Shown piece after piece: positions 15,262-21,346 of a DNA stretch of 35,980 nt; position 1 is the first letter of the stretch, and every line of letters starts with the position of its first letter. Location of the stretch: the NCBI GenBank assembly GCA_036557885.1, contig DATBGS010000063.1:1-35980 (forward strand). Direction: 5' to 3'. A program made the position numbers and the translations under genes. The notes under the pieces are model-generated. The model was not told the DNA's origin, did not search any database, and was given only the letters and a program-made list of their open reading frames with translations. The stretch comes from DATBGS01 sp036557885 (GTDB taxonomy: Bacteria > Chloroflexota > Ktedonobacteria > Ktedonobacterales > DATBGS01).

Positions 15262-15459
15262 CTAGTAGCAGCAGCTATCCTTAAAGCCACAATTTCGGCA
15301 GATTGCCTCTCGTCCACCCTTGAGATCGCTCATCGGATACCCGCATTGCGGACAGGGCTGTTCACGCTCGCGGCGTGCAGCCAAAGGGCCGACGGTCTGT
15401 TCCGTTGGCTCACTGGCGGCTGCCTGGCGTTCTGTGGCTGACTGCGAGGTCCGCTGCAT
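15262..15459 (-). CDS. Small zinc-ribbon protein of unknown function
   Basis: A 65-residue protein. The N-terminal half is polar and probably disordered (Gln, Ala, Glu, Thr rich); the C-terminal half is a zinc ribbon with CPQCGYPM and CRNCGFKD, ending in an unusual CysCysTyr. I do not recognise a named family. ATG 15459 has AGGAGG at 15468-15473, 8 nt upstream; a GTG immediately before it is also possible. It is upstream of, and likely cotranscribed with, the cation antiporter (30 nt gap), suggesting a role in metal or redox sensing, but that is only context. Confidence 0.65.
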   Translation of the reverse strand: MQRTSQSATERQAAASEPTEQTVGPLAARREREQPCPQCGYPMSDLKGGREAICRNCGFKDSCCY

Positions 15460-15480
15460 CACTAAATCCTCCTGCAACAA

Positions 15481-15510
15481 ATTCTATTACTAGCTCCCCT
15501 GGCACGCCAA
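15481..15510 (-). promoter_or_regulatory. Possible promoter of the zinc-ribbon/antiporter pair
   Basis: On the minus strand TTGGCG (15510-15505), an 18-nt spacer and TAGAAT (15486-15481). A transcript would start near 15474, directly at the AGGAGG site, giving a very short leader. Confidence 0.35.
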
Positions 15511-15597
15511 AAACACAAGCAAAGGAAGCAACGCCCCTTTCTTGACCAATCCATGATAGCACGTAGAGGCTCAGTGCCACAAGAAAGCCTCACCAAC

Positions 15598-15642
15598 AAA
15601 AAGGCCAGCGAGAACAGCCGTTCTGCCGTTCCCGCCAGCCTT
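15598..15642 (-). terminator. rpoN terminator
   Basis: Read as minus-strand RNA, 15642-15628 and 15615-15601 form a 15-bp stem that includes three G-U pairs, followed by five U residues (15602-15598). Because it relies on G-U pairs it works only in the rpoN direction. Confidence 0.75.
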
Positions 15643-15673
15643 CGTTCCTGAGTATTCCTTCCTTCCTGGCTCC

Positions 15674-17104
15674 TTAGCGCAGTGATGAAGGCAGAATCCC
15701 CAGTTGCTCACGATATTTTGCCACCGTTCGACGCGCCACCTGAATCCCCCGGTCGCTGAGCATATCCGCTAACTCTTGATCGGTCAGCGGGGTCAGTTCG
15801 TGGACGATCAGGTCTTTAATCACATCCTTCACGCTCAAGTTTGCCACGAAAAAGTTGCTAAATGGGATCACTTCCCGGTTGGGTAACATCACAAACTTGG
15901 CGGCTGTGGCCCGGCTCACTGTTGATTCGTGCATCCCTAGCTCTGTTGCTACCTTCGCTCGCGTCAACGGACGCAAGGCACGAATCCCCTTATCCAGGTA
16001 ATCTTTTTGCATATCAACCAGACAGCGCGTGATCTTGGAAAGCGTTTGCCGCCGCTGGTTGATATTCGCAATGAACAGTTTGGCGCGCGACACATATTGC
16101 TGAATATGGCGGCGCTCATCTTCGGTAAGTATGGAATGCCGACCGCTGACCTCCCCATAAAGTTGCGAATAGGACGAACTCACATGGAGGTAAAACCGTT
16201 TCGATTCCACCACCTCGACATCATATTGGTACCCGCCGAAAATCGGGCGCCGGGTGATGATCACATCGGGCATCACATGCCCCACATGCTCAACATCCCC
16301 TCCTGCCCCCAGGTGGGTGCCCAGATAGCCGCGTGCCGGGTACGGATTGAGATTGCGCTTGATGAACTCACTCACCTGATGCACCATCTCACTCGTAATC
16401 CCAAGCTGGGAAGCGATCTGACCGTACTTATGTTCACTGAGTTGTGGAAGGTAGCGGCTGATGATTTCGCGGGCATAGGGTTGATAGATCCCTTGCGCCT
16501 CCACATACGCTAACTGAATGAGCAAGCACTCGCGCACATCGCGAGCACCCACTCCAATCGGCTCCATTGCCTGAAGTGCTATAATCGCTCGTTCAACACG
16601 CTCCAGAGGTACCTCAAACAGGTGAACAACTTCTTCTACAGAGCAACGCAATAAGCCGTCATCATCTAAATTGCCGACCAGATACTCCACAATTGGCGCA
16701 TCTTGAGAGGGCAGTTGTGCTTGCAGCGAAAGGGTCAGATGCTCGGCCAGGCTCATTTGGGCCGCAACGTGCGTTGTTGGATCAAACTCTTCATCCTCGC
16801 TCCCACCAGAGGTGCTCTGGAATTGCCAGAGCGCCGCGTCATCCAGATAATCGTCGTGGTCCAAAACTTGCTGCGTCGGCTGTGCAGCCGACACACAATT
16901 TGTACAGACATTTCCCTGAAGCGCGCGGCCACACGTGGGGCAGATAGGAGTTTCTTCCATTTCCAGCGCTGGATTCTCAATTATCTCCTTGTTGATCAGA
17001 GACTGGAGATCGGCTGAGGAAAGCGCGAGAATATGGTTAGCAGCCACAAGCTGCGGAGATGCACGTTGGACCTGCACCGGTGTTTGGTTCATGTCAAGAG
17101 ACAT
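15674..17104 (-). CDS. rpoN: RNA polymerase sigma-54 factor with an internal zinc-ribbon motif
   Basis: A 476-residue sigma-54. Region I (about 10-48, SPQLVAANHILALSSADLQSLINKEIIENPALE) is less Gln-rich than in proteobacteria but keeps the pattern. The core-binding domain (about 115-300, including GNLDDDGLL and EPIGVGARDVRECLLIQL) and the DNA-binding domain follow, ending in the RpoN box ARRTVAKYRE (457-466) at the -24 reading helix. Unusually, a CxxC...CxxC motif (Cys55, 58, 67, 70: CPTCGR and CTNC) is inserted between region I and the core-binding domain. ATG 17104 has GGGAGGAG 8 nt upstream; the longer frame would read through the promoter. A -24/-12 type promoter lies at 17153-17170 and a terminator follows, so it is probably autoregulated and monocistronic. 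No enhancer-binding activator is encoded in the window. Confidence 0.93.
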   Translation of the reverse strand: MSLDMNQTPVQVQRASPQLVAANHILALSSADLQSLINKEIIENPALEMEETPICPTCGRALQGNVCTNCVSAAQPTQQVLDHDDYLDDAALWQFQSTSGGSEDEEFDPTTHVAAQMSLAEHLTLSLQAQLPSQDAPIVEYLVGNLDDDGLLRCSVEEVVHLFEVPLERVERAIIALQAMEPIGVGARDVRECLLIQLAYVEAQGIYQPYAREIISRYLPQLSEHKYGQIASQLGITSEMVHQVSEFIKRNLNPYPARGYLGTHLGAGGDVEHVGHVMPDVIITRRPIFGGYQYDVEVVESKRFYLHVSSSYSQLYGEVSGRHSILTEDERRHIQQYVSRAKLFIANINQRRQTLSKITRCLVDMQKDYLDKGIRALRPLTRAKVATELGMHESTVSRATAAKFVMLPNREVIPFSNFFVANLSVKDVIKDLIVHELTPLTDQELADMLSDRGIQVARRTVAKYREQLGILPSSLR

Positions 17105-17152
17105 CAGTGAGGCTCCTCCCAATGGTACGTTTCGTGCCAAAGTTGTTGCGGT

Positions 17153-17170
17153 ATGCAAAAAGTATGCCAA
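17153..17170 (-). promoter_or_regulatory. Sigma-54 (-24/-12) promoter motif upstream of rpoN
   Basis: Minus strand TTGGCATACTTTTTGCAT (17170-17153). It has GG and GC at the -24/-12 spacing and matches TTGGCAYN-N4-TTGCW; transcription would start near 17143, about 40 nt before ATG 17104. A second perfect -24 element, TTGGCACG, lies 30 bp downstream (17140-17133) but lacks a -12 GC. Confidence 0.6.
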
Positions 17171-17250
17171 TCCGCTAATCAGAAGGGCGCAAGACTCGTG
17201 CCAATCTCCGTATCTCTCCGCAGAAGAAATCATAAACGTGAAGAAAGCCA

Positions 17251-17279
17251 AAAAGAACAGCGCCTCACCCGGCGCTGTT
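17251..17279 (-). terminator. Terminator of the KGG-repeat gene
   Basis: A perfect 9-bp stem (AACAGCGCC, 17256-17264, with 17271-17279), a 6-nt loop and, in the minus direction, C followed by five U residues. It lies 50 nt after the KGG stop and separates that gene from rpoN. Confidence 0.85.
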
Positions 17280-17329
17280 ATCTTTCAATTTCTGCTCGCA
17301 GCTACAAAGCGACAATCACTGGCTCGATG

Positions 17330-17677
17330 TTAGACAGTGGTCAACCGATGCCCAGTCTTGCGCGGCGCCTCGCCCCCTTTCTTGCCAATCCGGGAGTAGT
17401 AGTCAGGGCCATGTTTCACTTTCACCGCTTCGCCACCCTTCTTCCCAATCTCCGAGAAGAACAGCGAGCCATGCCGCTCGCGCACCGCTTCGCCACCCTT
17501 CTTCCCAATCTCCGCATAATACTCGGAGCCGCGTTCCTGGGCGATGGTCTGGCCGCCTTTTTTCCCAATTTTGGCATAAAAAACCTTACCGTATTTCTCC
17601 CGGACCGTGCGCCCACCCTTGCGGCCTGCCTCAACAACGGTGGTAATCCCCTGACTTTCACGCATCTCCCTTGCCAT
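17330..17677 (-). CDS. KGG-repeat general stress protein
   Basis: A 115-residue, highly basic, hydrophilic protein built from about five tandem units with the motif G(R/K)KGG spaced 19-21 residues apart: AGRKGGRTV, GKKGGQTI and GKKGGEAV twice, then GKKGGEAP. Aromatic pairs (FYAKI, YYAEI, FFSEI, YYSRI) precede each KGG. This is the KGG (con-10/YciG/GsiB-like) stress family, soluble and predicted to be disordered or hydration-related; biochemical function is poorly known. ATG 17677 lies 10 nt after a GGAAGGA site; an earlier ATG at 17701 is possible. At DNA level two units are nearly identical (31 nt at 17424-17454 and 17484-17514). It has its own terminator and sits between rpoN and folD. Confidence 0.85.
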   Translation of the reverse strand: MAREMRESQGITTVVEAGRKGGRTVREKYGKVFYAKIGKKGGQTIAQERGSEYYAEIGKKGGEAVRERHGSLFFSEIGKKGGEAVKVKHGPDYYSRIGKKGGEAPRKTGHRLTTV

Positions 17678-17811
17678 GTGCTTTTCGTCCTTCCTTCGCA
17701 TTTCCCTTGCGCATTGTTAGTCAACCAATCAAGAAATAATCTTGGGGAGCGCCTTCTCTTCTCCCCGCACAATTACCGAAGGGCCGTTTTAAACCAAGTG
17801 CCCATATAGCA

Positions 17812-17835
17812 ATATCTGTGCCATATATCTGTGCC
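17812..17835. repeat. Short tandem repeat ATATCTGTGCC upstream of folD
   Basis: ATATCTGTGCC occurs at 17812-17822 and 17825-17835, a 13-bp period, in the region between the KGG gene and folD. It is about 50 bp upstream of the folD promoter. Confidence 0.5.
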
Positions 17836-17887
17836 AGAACGGACGCTTTCAGTATCGAAAGACTCAATTCGACTCGATCTGTTCGTC

Positions 17888-17916
17888 TTGCGCTGGACAT
17901 CCCTCGCAGCTATACT
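17888..17916 (+). promoter_or_regulatory. folD promoter
   Basis: TTGCGC (17888-17893), 17 nt, TATACT (17911-17916), 36 nt before ATG 17953. Confidence 0.65.
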
Positions 17917-17952
17917 ACAAGAAAAAAGTCAGGCACCATGCAAGGAAAGATC

Positions 17953-18798
17953 ATGCCAGCAACACTCCTGGATGGGCGAGCGCTCTCAGCGCACGTCAAA
18001 GCAGAACTGAAACAACGCGCCAAAGACTACGAAGTTGCTCATGGCGCTCTCGCGCGCCTGGTGTTGGTCATTGTCGGGGCACACCCGGCAGCCCGCCTCT
18101 ACAGCGACCAGGTGGCACGCTCCTGCGCCGAAATCGGGCTGGAGTGCATAGCGCACACCTTCCCATTTTACACAGAAGAAGGCACGCTGCGGCGTACAGT
18201 CGCAGACCTCAGCGCACTTCCATTCTTGCGCGGACTGGTCGTCTTGCTCCCCCTGCCCGATCACATCCAGCAGCGCGTCGTCACCGAAGTCATCGCCCCA
18301 GAAAAAGATGTGGATGGCCTGGGGCCACGCAACGCGGGGAATATGATGCTGGGCTTCCCCAGTTTTGTGCCCAGCACCGCCTCAGCCGTGCGCGAACTGC
18401 TGCGCGCCAGCCAGGTTCCGCTTGCGGGGAAGCACGCGGTCATCGTTGGGCGCAGCAATGTGGGTGGTAAACCCATCGCCTTGTTCTTGATGCGTGAGGG
18501 CGCCACTCTCACCATCTGCCATACCCACACCCCCAATCTGGCAGAAATCACACGCAGCGCCGACATCCTCGCGGTCAGCGCGGGGCGCCCTGGGTTCATT
18601 CGCGCCGAGATGGTCAAGCCGGGCGCAGTGGTGCTGGATGCCGGGATCAATGAGCGCAAAGGACAGGTGGTTGGGGACGTAGATTTTGAGGGCGTCCGCG
18701 AGGTAGCAGGCTATCTTACGCCGGTGCCTGGTGGCCTGGGGCCGCTCACCCGCCTGATGCTCATTCGACACACGTTAATTGGCCCAGAAGCGGAATAG
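17953..18798 (+). CDS. folD: FolD-type methylenetetrahydrofolate dehydrogenase/cyclohydrolase homologue with altered active site
   Basis: A 281-residue protein with the two-domain FolD fold. FolD normally interconverts methylene-THF, methenyl-THF and formyl-THF in one-carbon metabolism. The NAD(P) domain is well preserved: GKHAVIVGRSNVGGKPIA, TICHTHTPNL, KPGAVVLDAGIN, GQVVGDVDF and TPVPGGLGPLT. The catalytic N-domain is not: by alignment to E. coli numbering Tyr50 and Asp121 (EKDVDG) are present, but Lys54 is Val (codon GTG at 18112-18114) and Gln98 is Leu (VVLLPLP instead of VQLPLP). Loss of the Lys is known to abolish cyclohydrolase activity in characterised FolDs. ATG 17953 has AAGGA 6 nt upstream; ATG 17938 is possible. 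It might be a dehydrogenase only or a diverged paralogue. Confidence 0.88.
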   Translation: MPATLLDGRALSAHVKAELKQRAKDYEVAHGALARLVLVIVGAHPAARLYSDQVARSCAEIGLECIAHTFPFYTEEGTLRRTVADLSALPFLRGLVVLLPLPDHIQQRVVTEVIAPEKDVDGLGPRNAGNMMLGFPSFVPSTASAVRELLRASQVPLAGKHAVIVGRSNVGGKPIALFLMREGATLTICHTHTPNLAEITRSADILAVSAGRPGFIRAEMVKPGAVVLDAGINERKGQVVGDVDFEGVREVAGYLTPVPGGLGPLTRLMLIRHTLIGPEAE

Positions 18799-18857
18799 GC
18801 GGAATAGAATGTACTCAGAGCACCCAGAGCCAACGGTGCCCTGCTCAGTTACCCTGG

Positions 18858-19574
18858 TCATGCGAGATGCGCCTGCTGCATCACCAGCAATTGCCGGATA
18901 CCCTGTTCGGCCAGGGCCAGCAATGTTTCCAGCGCCTCACGCGAAAAGGGCCGCCCCTCCGCTGTGCCCTGCACCTCCACAAACTCTCCCCGGCCCGTCA
19001 TCACTACATTGCAATCTACCTGCGCCCGAGAATCCTCAGCATAGTTCAGGTCCAGCAAGGGCACCCCATCAATAATTCCAACGCTGACCGCCGCCACTGC
19101 CGTCTGCACCGGATGCCCCTTCAGCAAGCCCTGCTTTAACAGCGTGGTACAGGCGCGGTGCGCCGCAATATAGGCGCCAGTAATCGCCAGCGTGCGTGTG
19201 CCGCCATCGGCTTGCAGCACATCGCAATCCAGCGTCAGCGTGCGTTCACCCAGCAAACGCAAATCCAGCGCCGCCCGCAGCGAGCGACCGATCAAGCGCT
19301 GTATCTCTTGCGTGCGCCCGCTGGGTCGCCCCACCGATGCTTCGCGCTTACTGCGCGTTTTGGTGGCGCGCGGCAGCATGCTATACTCTGCCGTCAGCCA
19401 GCCCTGGCCGCGCCCTTCCAGAAACTCCGGCACGCCCTCTTCAATGCTTGCCGCGCACAGCACCCGCGTGGCGCCTGCCTCAATCAGCACCGAGCCTTCC
19501 GCGTAGGATTGATAATCTGTCACCACCTTGATGGGGCGCAGCGCATCTGGCGCCCGACCATCCATACGCGGCAT
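18858..19574 (-). CDS. rph: Ribonuclease PH
   Basis: A 238-residue phosphorolytic 3'-5' exoribonuclease that trims the 3' ends of tRNA precursors. Family landmarks are RPIKVVTDYQSYAEGSVLIEAGATRVLCAASIEE split by EGVPEFLEG, the LTAEYSMLPRAT motif, KREASVGRPSGRTQEIQRLIGRSLRA (substrate Arg residues), DCDVLQADGGTRTLAITGAY and DLNYAEDSRAQVDCNVVMTG. Length and order are standard for a homohexameric enzyme. ATG 19574 has GAGGAG 8 nt upstream, and the preceding paaD zinc-domain gene ends in TGATG, sharing one base with this start, so translation is coupled. This makes rph the last gene of the paa transcript, an odd partner for an aromatic-degradation cluster. Confidence 0.95.
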   Translation of the reverse strand: MPRMDGRAPDALRPIKVVTDYQSYAEGSVLIEAGATRVLCAASIEEGVPEFLEGRGQGWLTAEYSMLPRATKTRSKREASVGRPSGRTQEIQRLIGRSLRAALDLRLLGERTLTLDCDVLQADGGTRTLAITGAYIAAHRACTTLLKQGLLKGHPVQTAVAAVSVGIIDGVPLLDLNYAEDSRAQVDCNVVMTGRGEFVEVQGTAEGRPFSREALETLLALAEQGIRQLLVMQQAHLA

Positions 19575-19852
19575 CAGCGCTTCTCCTCAGCAATGGCGCT
19601 CTCTTCGTCTCCTGGTTCTGCGTTCATCTGGGGCACAGAGGGATTTGCCAGATCACGGCGCGCAGCATCAGCCAACACCGCTTCGCCCTTCACCTGCTCA
19701 AAAGGCGTGTGGCAGGCGCGGCAATAATACTGCGCCGTCAGCAGTTGCGACCCAAAGAGCGAAAAAAACTCCGTATCGCTGGAATGGCAAAACGGGCAGA
19801 TCACCAGTGATTGACTGGCTGGTGTGTTTTCCTGGAACAATGGATGGGTCAT
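19574..19852 (-). CDS. Zinc-binding C-terminal half of PaaD, encoded separately
   Basis: A 92-residue protein corresponding to the C-terminal zinc module of PaaD, the iron-sulfur maturation factor of the phenylacetyl-CoA epoxidase. The motif is CPFCHSSDTEFFSLFGSQLLTAQYYCRACHTPFEQVK split as CPFCHSSDTEFF, then FGSQLL and YYCRACHTPFE; ligands are Cys19, Cys22, Cys44 and Cys47. E. coli PaaD carries a DUF59 domain in front of this module; here that domain is encoded by a different gene at 20921-21346, with paaB and paaC in between. The ATG overlaps the paaC stop by 4 nt (ATGA), and this gene's stop overlaps the rph start by 1 nt. The C-terminal tail from about 56 is acidic. Confidence 0.78.
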   Translation of the reverse strand: MTHPLFQENTPASQSLVICPFCHSSDTEFFSLFGSQLLTAQYYCRACHTPFEQVKGEAVLADAARRDLANPSVPQMNAEPGDEESAIAEEKR

Positions 19853-20631
19853 CTGCTCTGCCCCTTTGGGCTGGCCCCCTTCAGCCGTCGTTTCTCCGCA
19901 TCCCAGCGCGCCCAGGGCAGCGGCTGCCTCACCTGCCAGCGCCCAGCGCTGCCTTGTTCCAGAGCCAGCGCGCCCGCAAGCTCCGTATCCAGCAGGGCAG
20001 GCCCCACATGCCCGAACCATCGCTGGCGCAGGTCTTCCGGCCCACCAGAGAGAATATTTCCTTGCTGAAGCAGCACCCCTCGCGCATCATCCGCCGGGCC
20101 AAACCAGCACACTGTTTCCAACCAGGCCCGCTTCAGCGACGCTTCCAGCGTGCCCCGCACAGCCCCGCCGGTTCTGGCAAGCCGCCGCACCCAGCCCTCG
20201 CCATGCAAGATATGCACCTGCTCCTCTTGCAGCACCTTCTTGGCTCGCCCGCGCAGCGGCTCAAAGTGCGACTCCTGCGCAAACTCAAACACGACCGAAA
20301 GCGCCGTATCCAGCAAAAAGTTGGCAGCGACAAAATCAGCCCAGCCCGTGAATGGCTCATCCAAAAAAGCCACATTGGAGAAGATCGTGCGCGTCTCCGG
20401 CTCAACCTCAACAGGCTGCGCCTGGCCCTGGGGAAAATCTTGCAAGAGGGGATACAGCGCGCGCGCGTGCCCAAGCTCATCCTGGGCCATTGCCGCCGCT
20501 GCAACCGACGACTCCAGCGTGGGCGCCCCATTACACCACTCGGCGTAGCGCCGCCCCAATCGGTATTTATTGTCCGCCAGCGCCGCCAGCAGGTCGAAAA
20601 GCGCCTGCTCCTCGCTGATCTCCGTCGTCAT
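19849..20631 (-). CDS. paaC: Phenylacetyl-CoA epoxidase structural subunit PaaC
   Basis: A 260-residue ferritin-like, all-helical subunit that pairs with PaaA in the 1,2-phenylacetyl-CoA epoxidase and helps hold the diiron site and CoA, without being the catalytic chain. Visible features: EEQALFDLLAALADNKYRLGRRYAEW, AMAQDELGHARALYPLL, FVAANFLLDTALSVVFEFA, KKVLQEEQVHILHGEGWVRRL and the C-terminal RWFGHVGP. ATG 20631 has GGGAG 8 nt upstream; an upstream GTG is weaker. Its stop overlaps the start of the zinc-binding gene by 4 nt. It follows paaB by 36 nt on the same strand. Length and motifs agree with the family. Confidence 0.92.
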   Translation of the reverse strand: MTTEISEEQALFDLLAALADNKYRLGRRYAEWCNGAPTLESSVAAAAMAQDELGHARALYPLLQDFPQGQAQPVEVEPETRTIFSNVAFLDEPFTGWADFVAANFLLDTALSVVFEFAQESHFEPLRGRAKKVLQEEQVHILHGEGWVRRLARTGGAVRGTLEASLKRAWLETVCWFGPADDARGVLLQQGNILSGGPEDLRQRWFGHVGPALLDTELAGALALEQGSAGRWQVRQPLPWARWDAEKRRLKGASPKGQSR

Positions 20632-20666
20632 ATTGGCTGCTCCCACCTCTGCTTGCCTGGCTATGC

Positions 20667-20924
20667 CTACGGCTTAATTACCGAAAGAAACGCCTCGCGC
20701 GGGGCAATCACCATCTCCACCCAGGAAAACTCATCATAGATGCTGCGCGCGTAGACCTTCGCCAGTTCCGGGTCATCGGCGGCAATCGTCCCCACCTGAT
20801 GCAGCGGCTCCTCATATTTGCGCCGGGCAAAGACTTCCCACATTTTGGTTTCAGCCACAACGTTGAGGGTGCTTGCCTGCACTGGCTGGGGTTTGCTCTC
20901 GGCTCTGCTCTCAGTTTCGCTCAT
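20667..20924 (-). CDS. paaB: Phenylacetyl-CoA epoxidase subunit PaaB
   Basis: An 85-residue small subunit that bridges PaaAC heterodimers. The family core is WEVFARRKYEEPLHQVGTIAADDPELAKVYARSIYDEFSWVEMVIAPRE, seen here as WEVFARRKYEEPL, VGTIAADDPE, YARSIYDEF and WVEMVIAP. About 25 polar residues precede it. ATG 20924 shares ATGA with the stop of the DUF59 (PaaD N-half) gene, and a GGGGGA site lies upstream; an earlier GTG at 20939 is possible but lies inside the previous gene. The unusual position, between the two halves of PaaD, differs from the E. coli order paaABCDE. Confidence 0.9.
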   Translation of the reverse strand: MSETESRAESKPQPVQASTLNVVAETKMWEVFARRKYEEPLHQVGTIAADDPELAKVYARSIYDEFSWVEMVIAPREAFLSVIKP

Positions 20925-21346
20925 ATGCCAATCCCCCACATGCGCATCGTATCGCGTCCCTCTTCGGTCAGCCGGGCAGGGGTCCAGGGCGGATCCCAGA
21001 CGACCTCTATCTGCACCTGTTCCACTCCTGGCACCTGAAGCAGCCTGGCGCGAATATCATCCAGAATCATCTCCATTGCCGGGCAGCCCATCGCCGTAAA
21101 AGTCAGCTTCATCGCCACCGTCCCCGCGTGCTGCTCCAGCGACACCACCAGGCCCATATCTACCACGCTAATAGGAATTTCCGGGTCTTCCACCTCGCGC
21201 AGCGCTTCCCAGAGCACCTGGAGGCCATCTGCTGATGCAGATGGCGCGCTGGCAGCAGCGGGCGAACCAGCAGAGCGTTTATGCTTGCGCTGGGACTCAT
21301 CATCTTCGGGCGACAGGTCGCGCACCAGAGCAAAAGGCACGCCCAT
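20921..21346 (-). CDS. paaD: DUF59/MIP18-type N-terminal half of PaaD, encoded separately
   Basis: A 141-residue protein with a polar N-terminal tail (about 1-42) and a DUF59 domain: LWEALREVEDPEIPISVVDMGLV split as VEDPEIPIS and DMGLV, LTFTAMGCPAMEMI with the conserved Cys88, VEQVQIEVVWDPPWTP and a C-terminal GRDTMRMWGIGI. This matches the first half of PaaD, which inserts or repairs iron-sulfur clusters for the epoxidase reductase. The sequence stops right where full-length PaaD goes on into its zinc module; that module is found as its own gene at 19574-19852. ATG 21346 overlaps the paaA stop by one base (TGATG) with GAGGGA 6 nt before it. A GTG at 21349 is an alternative. Confidence 0.85.
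   Translation of the reverse strand: MGVPFALVRDLSPEDDESQRKHKRSAGSPAAASAPSASADGLQVLWEALREVEDPEIPISVVDMGLVVSLEQHAGTVAMKLTFTAMGCPAMEMILDDIRARLLQVPGVEQVQIEVVWDPPWTPARLTEEGRDTMRMWGIGI

Noticed and set aside
17424..17514. Two identical 31-bp units about 60 bp apart looked like a CRISPR array
   Set aside because: They lie in frame inside the KGG-repeat coding sequence and encode the protein repeat; there are no unique spacers and no cas genes.
17772..17794. GTTTAA-N11-GGTAAT upstream of the KGG stress gene, resembling a SigB-type promoter
   Set aside because: Spacing and -10 match are off the known consensus and no sigma-B homologue is in the window.
19528..20739. 403-codon plus-strand open frame opposite paaC and paaB
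   Set aside because: Antisense shadow of the paa genes, which have family motifs and stop-start overlaps.
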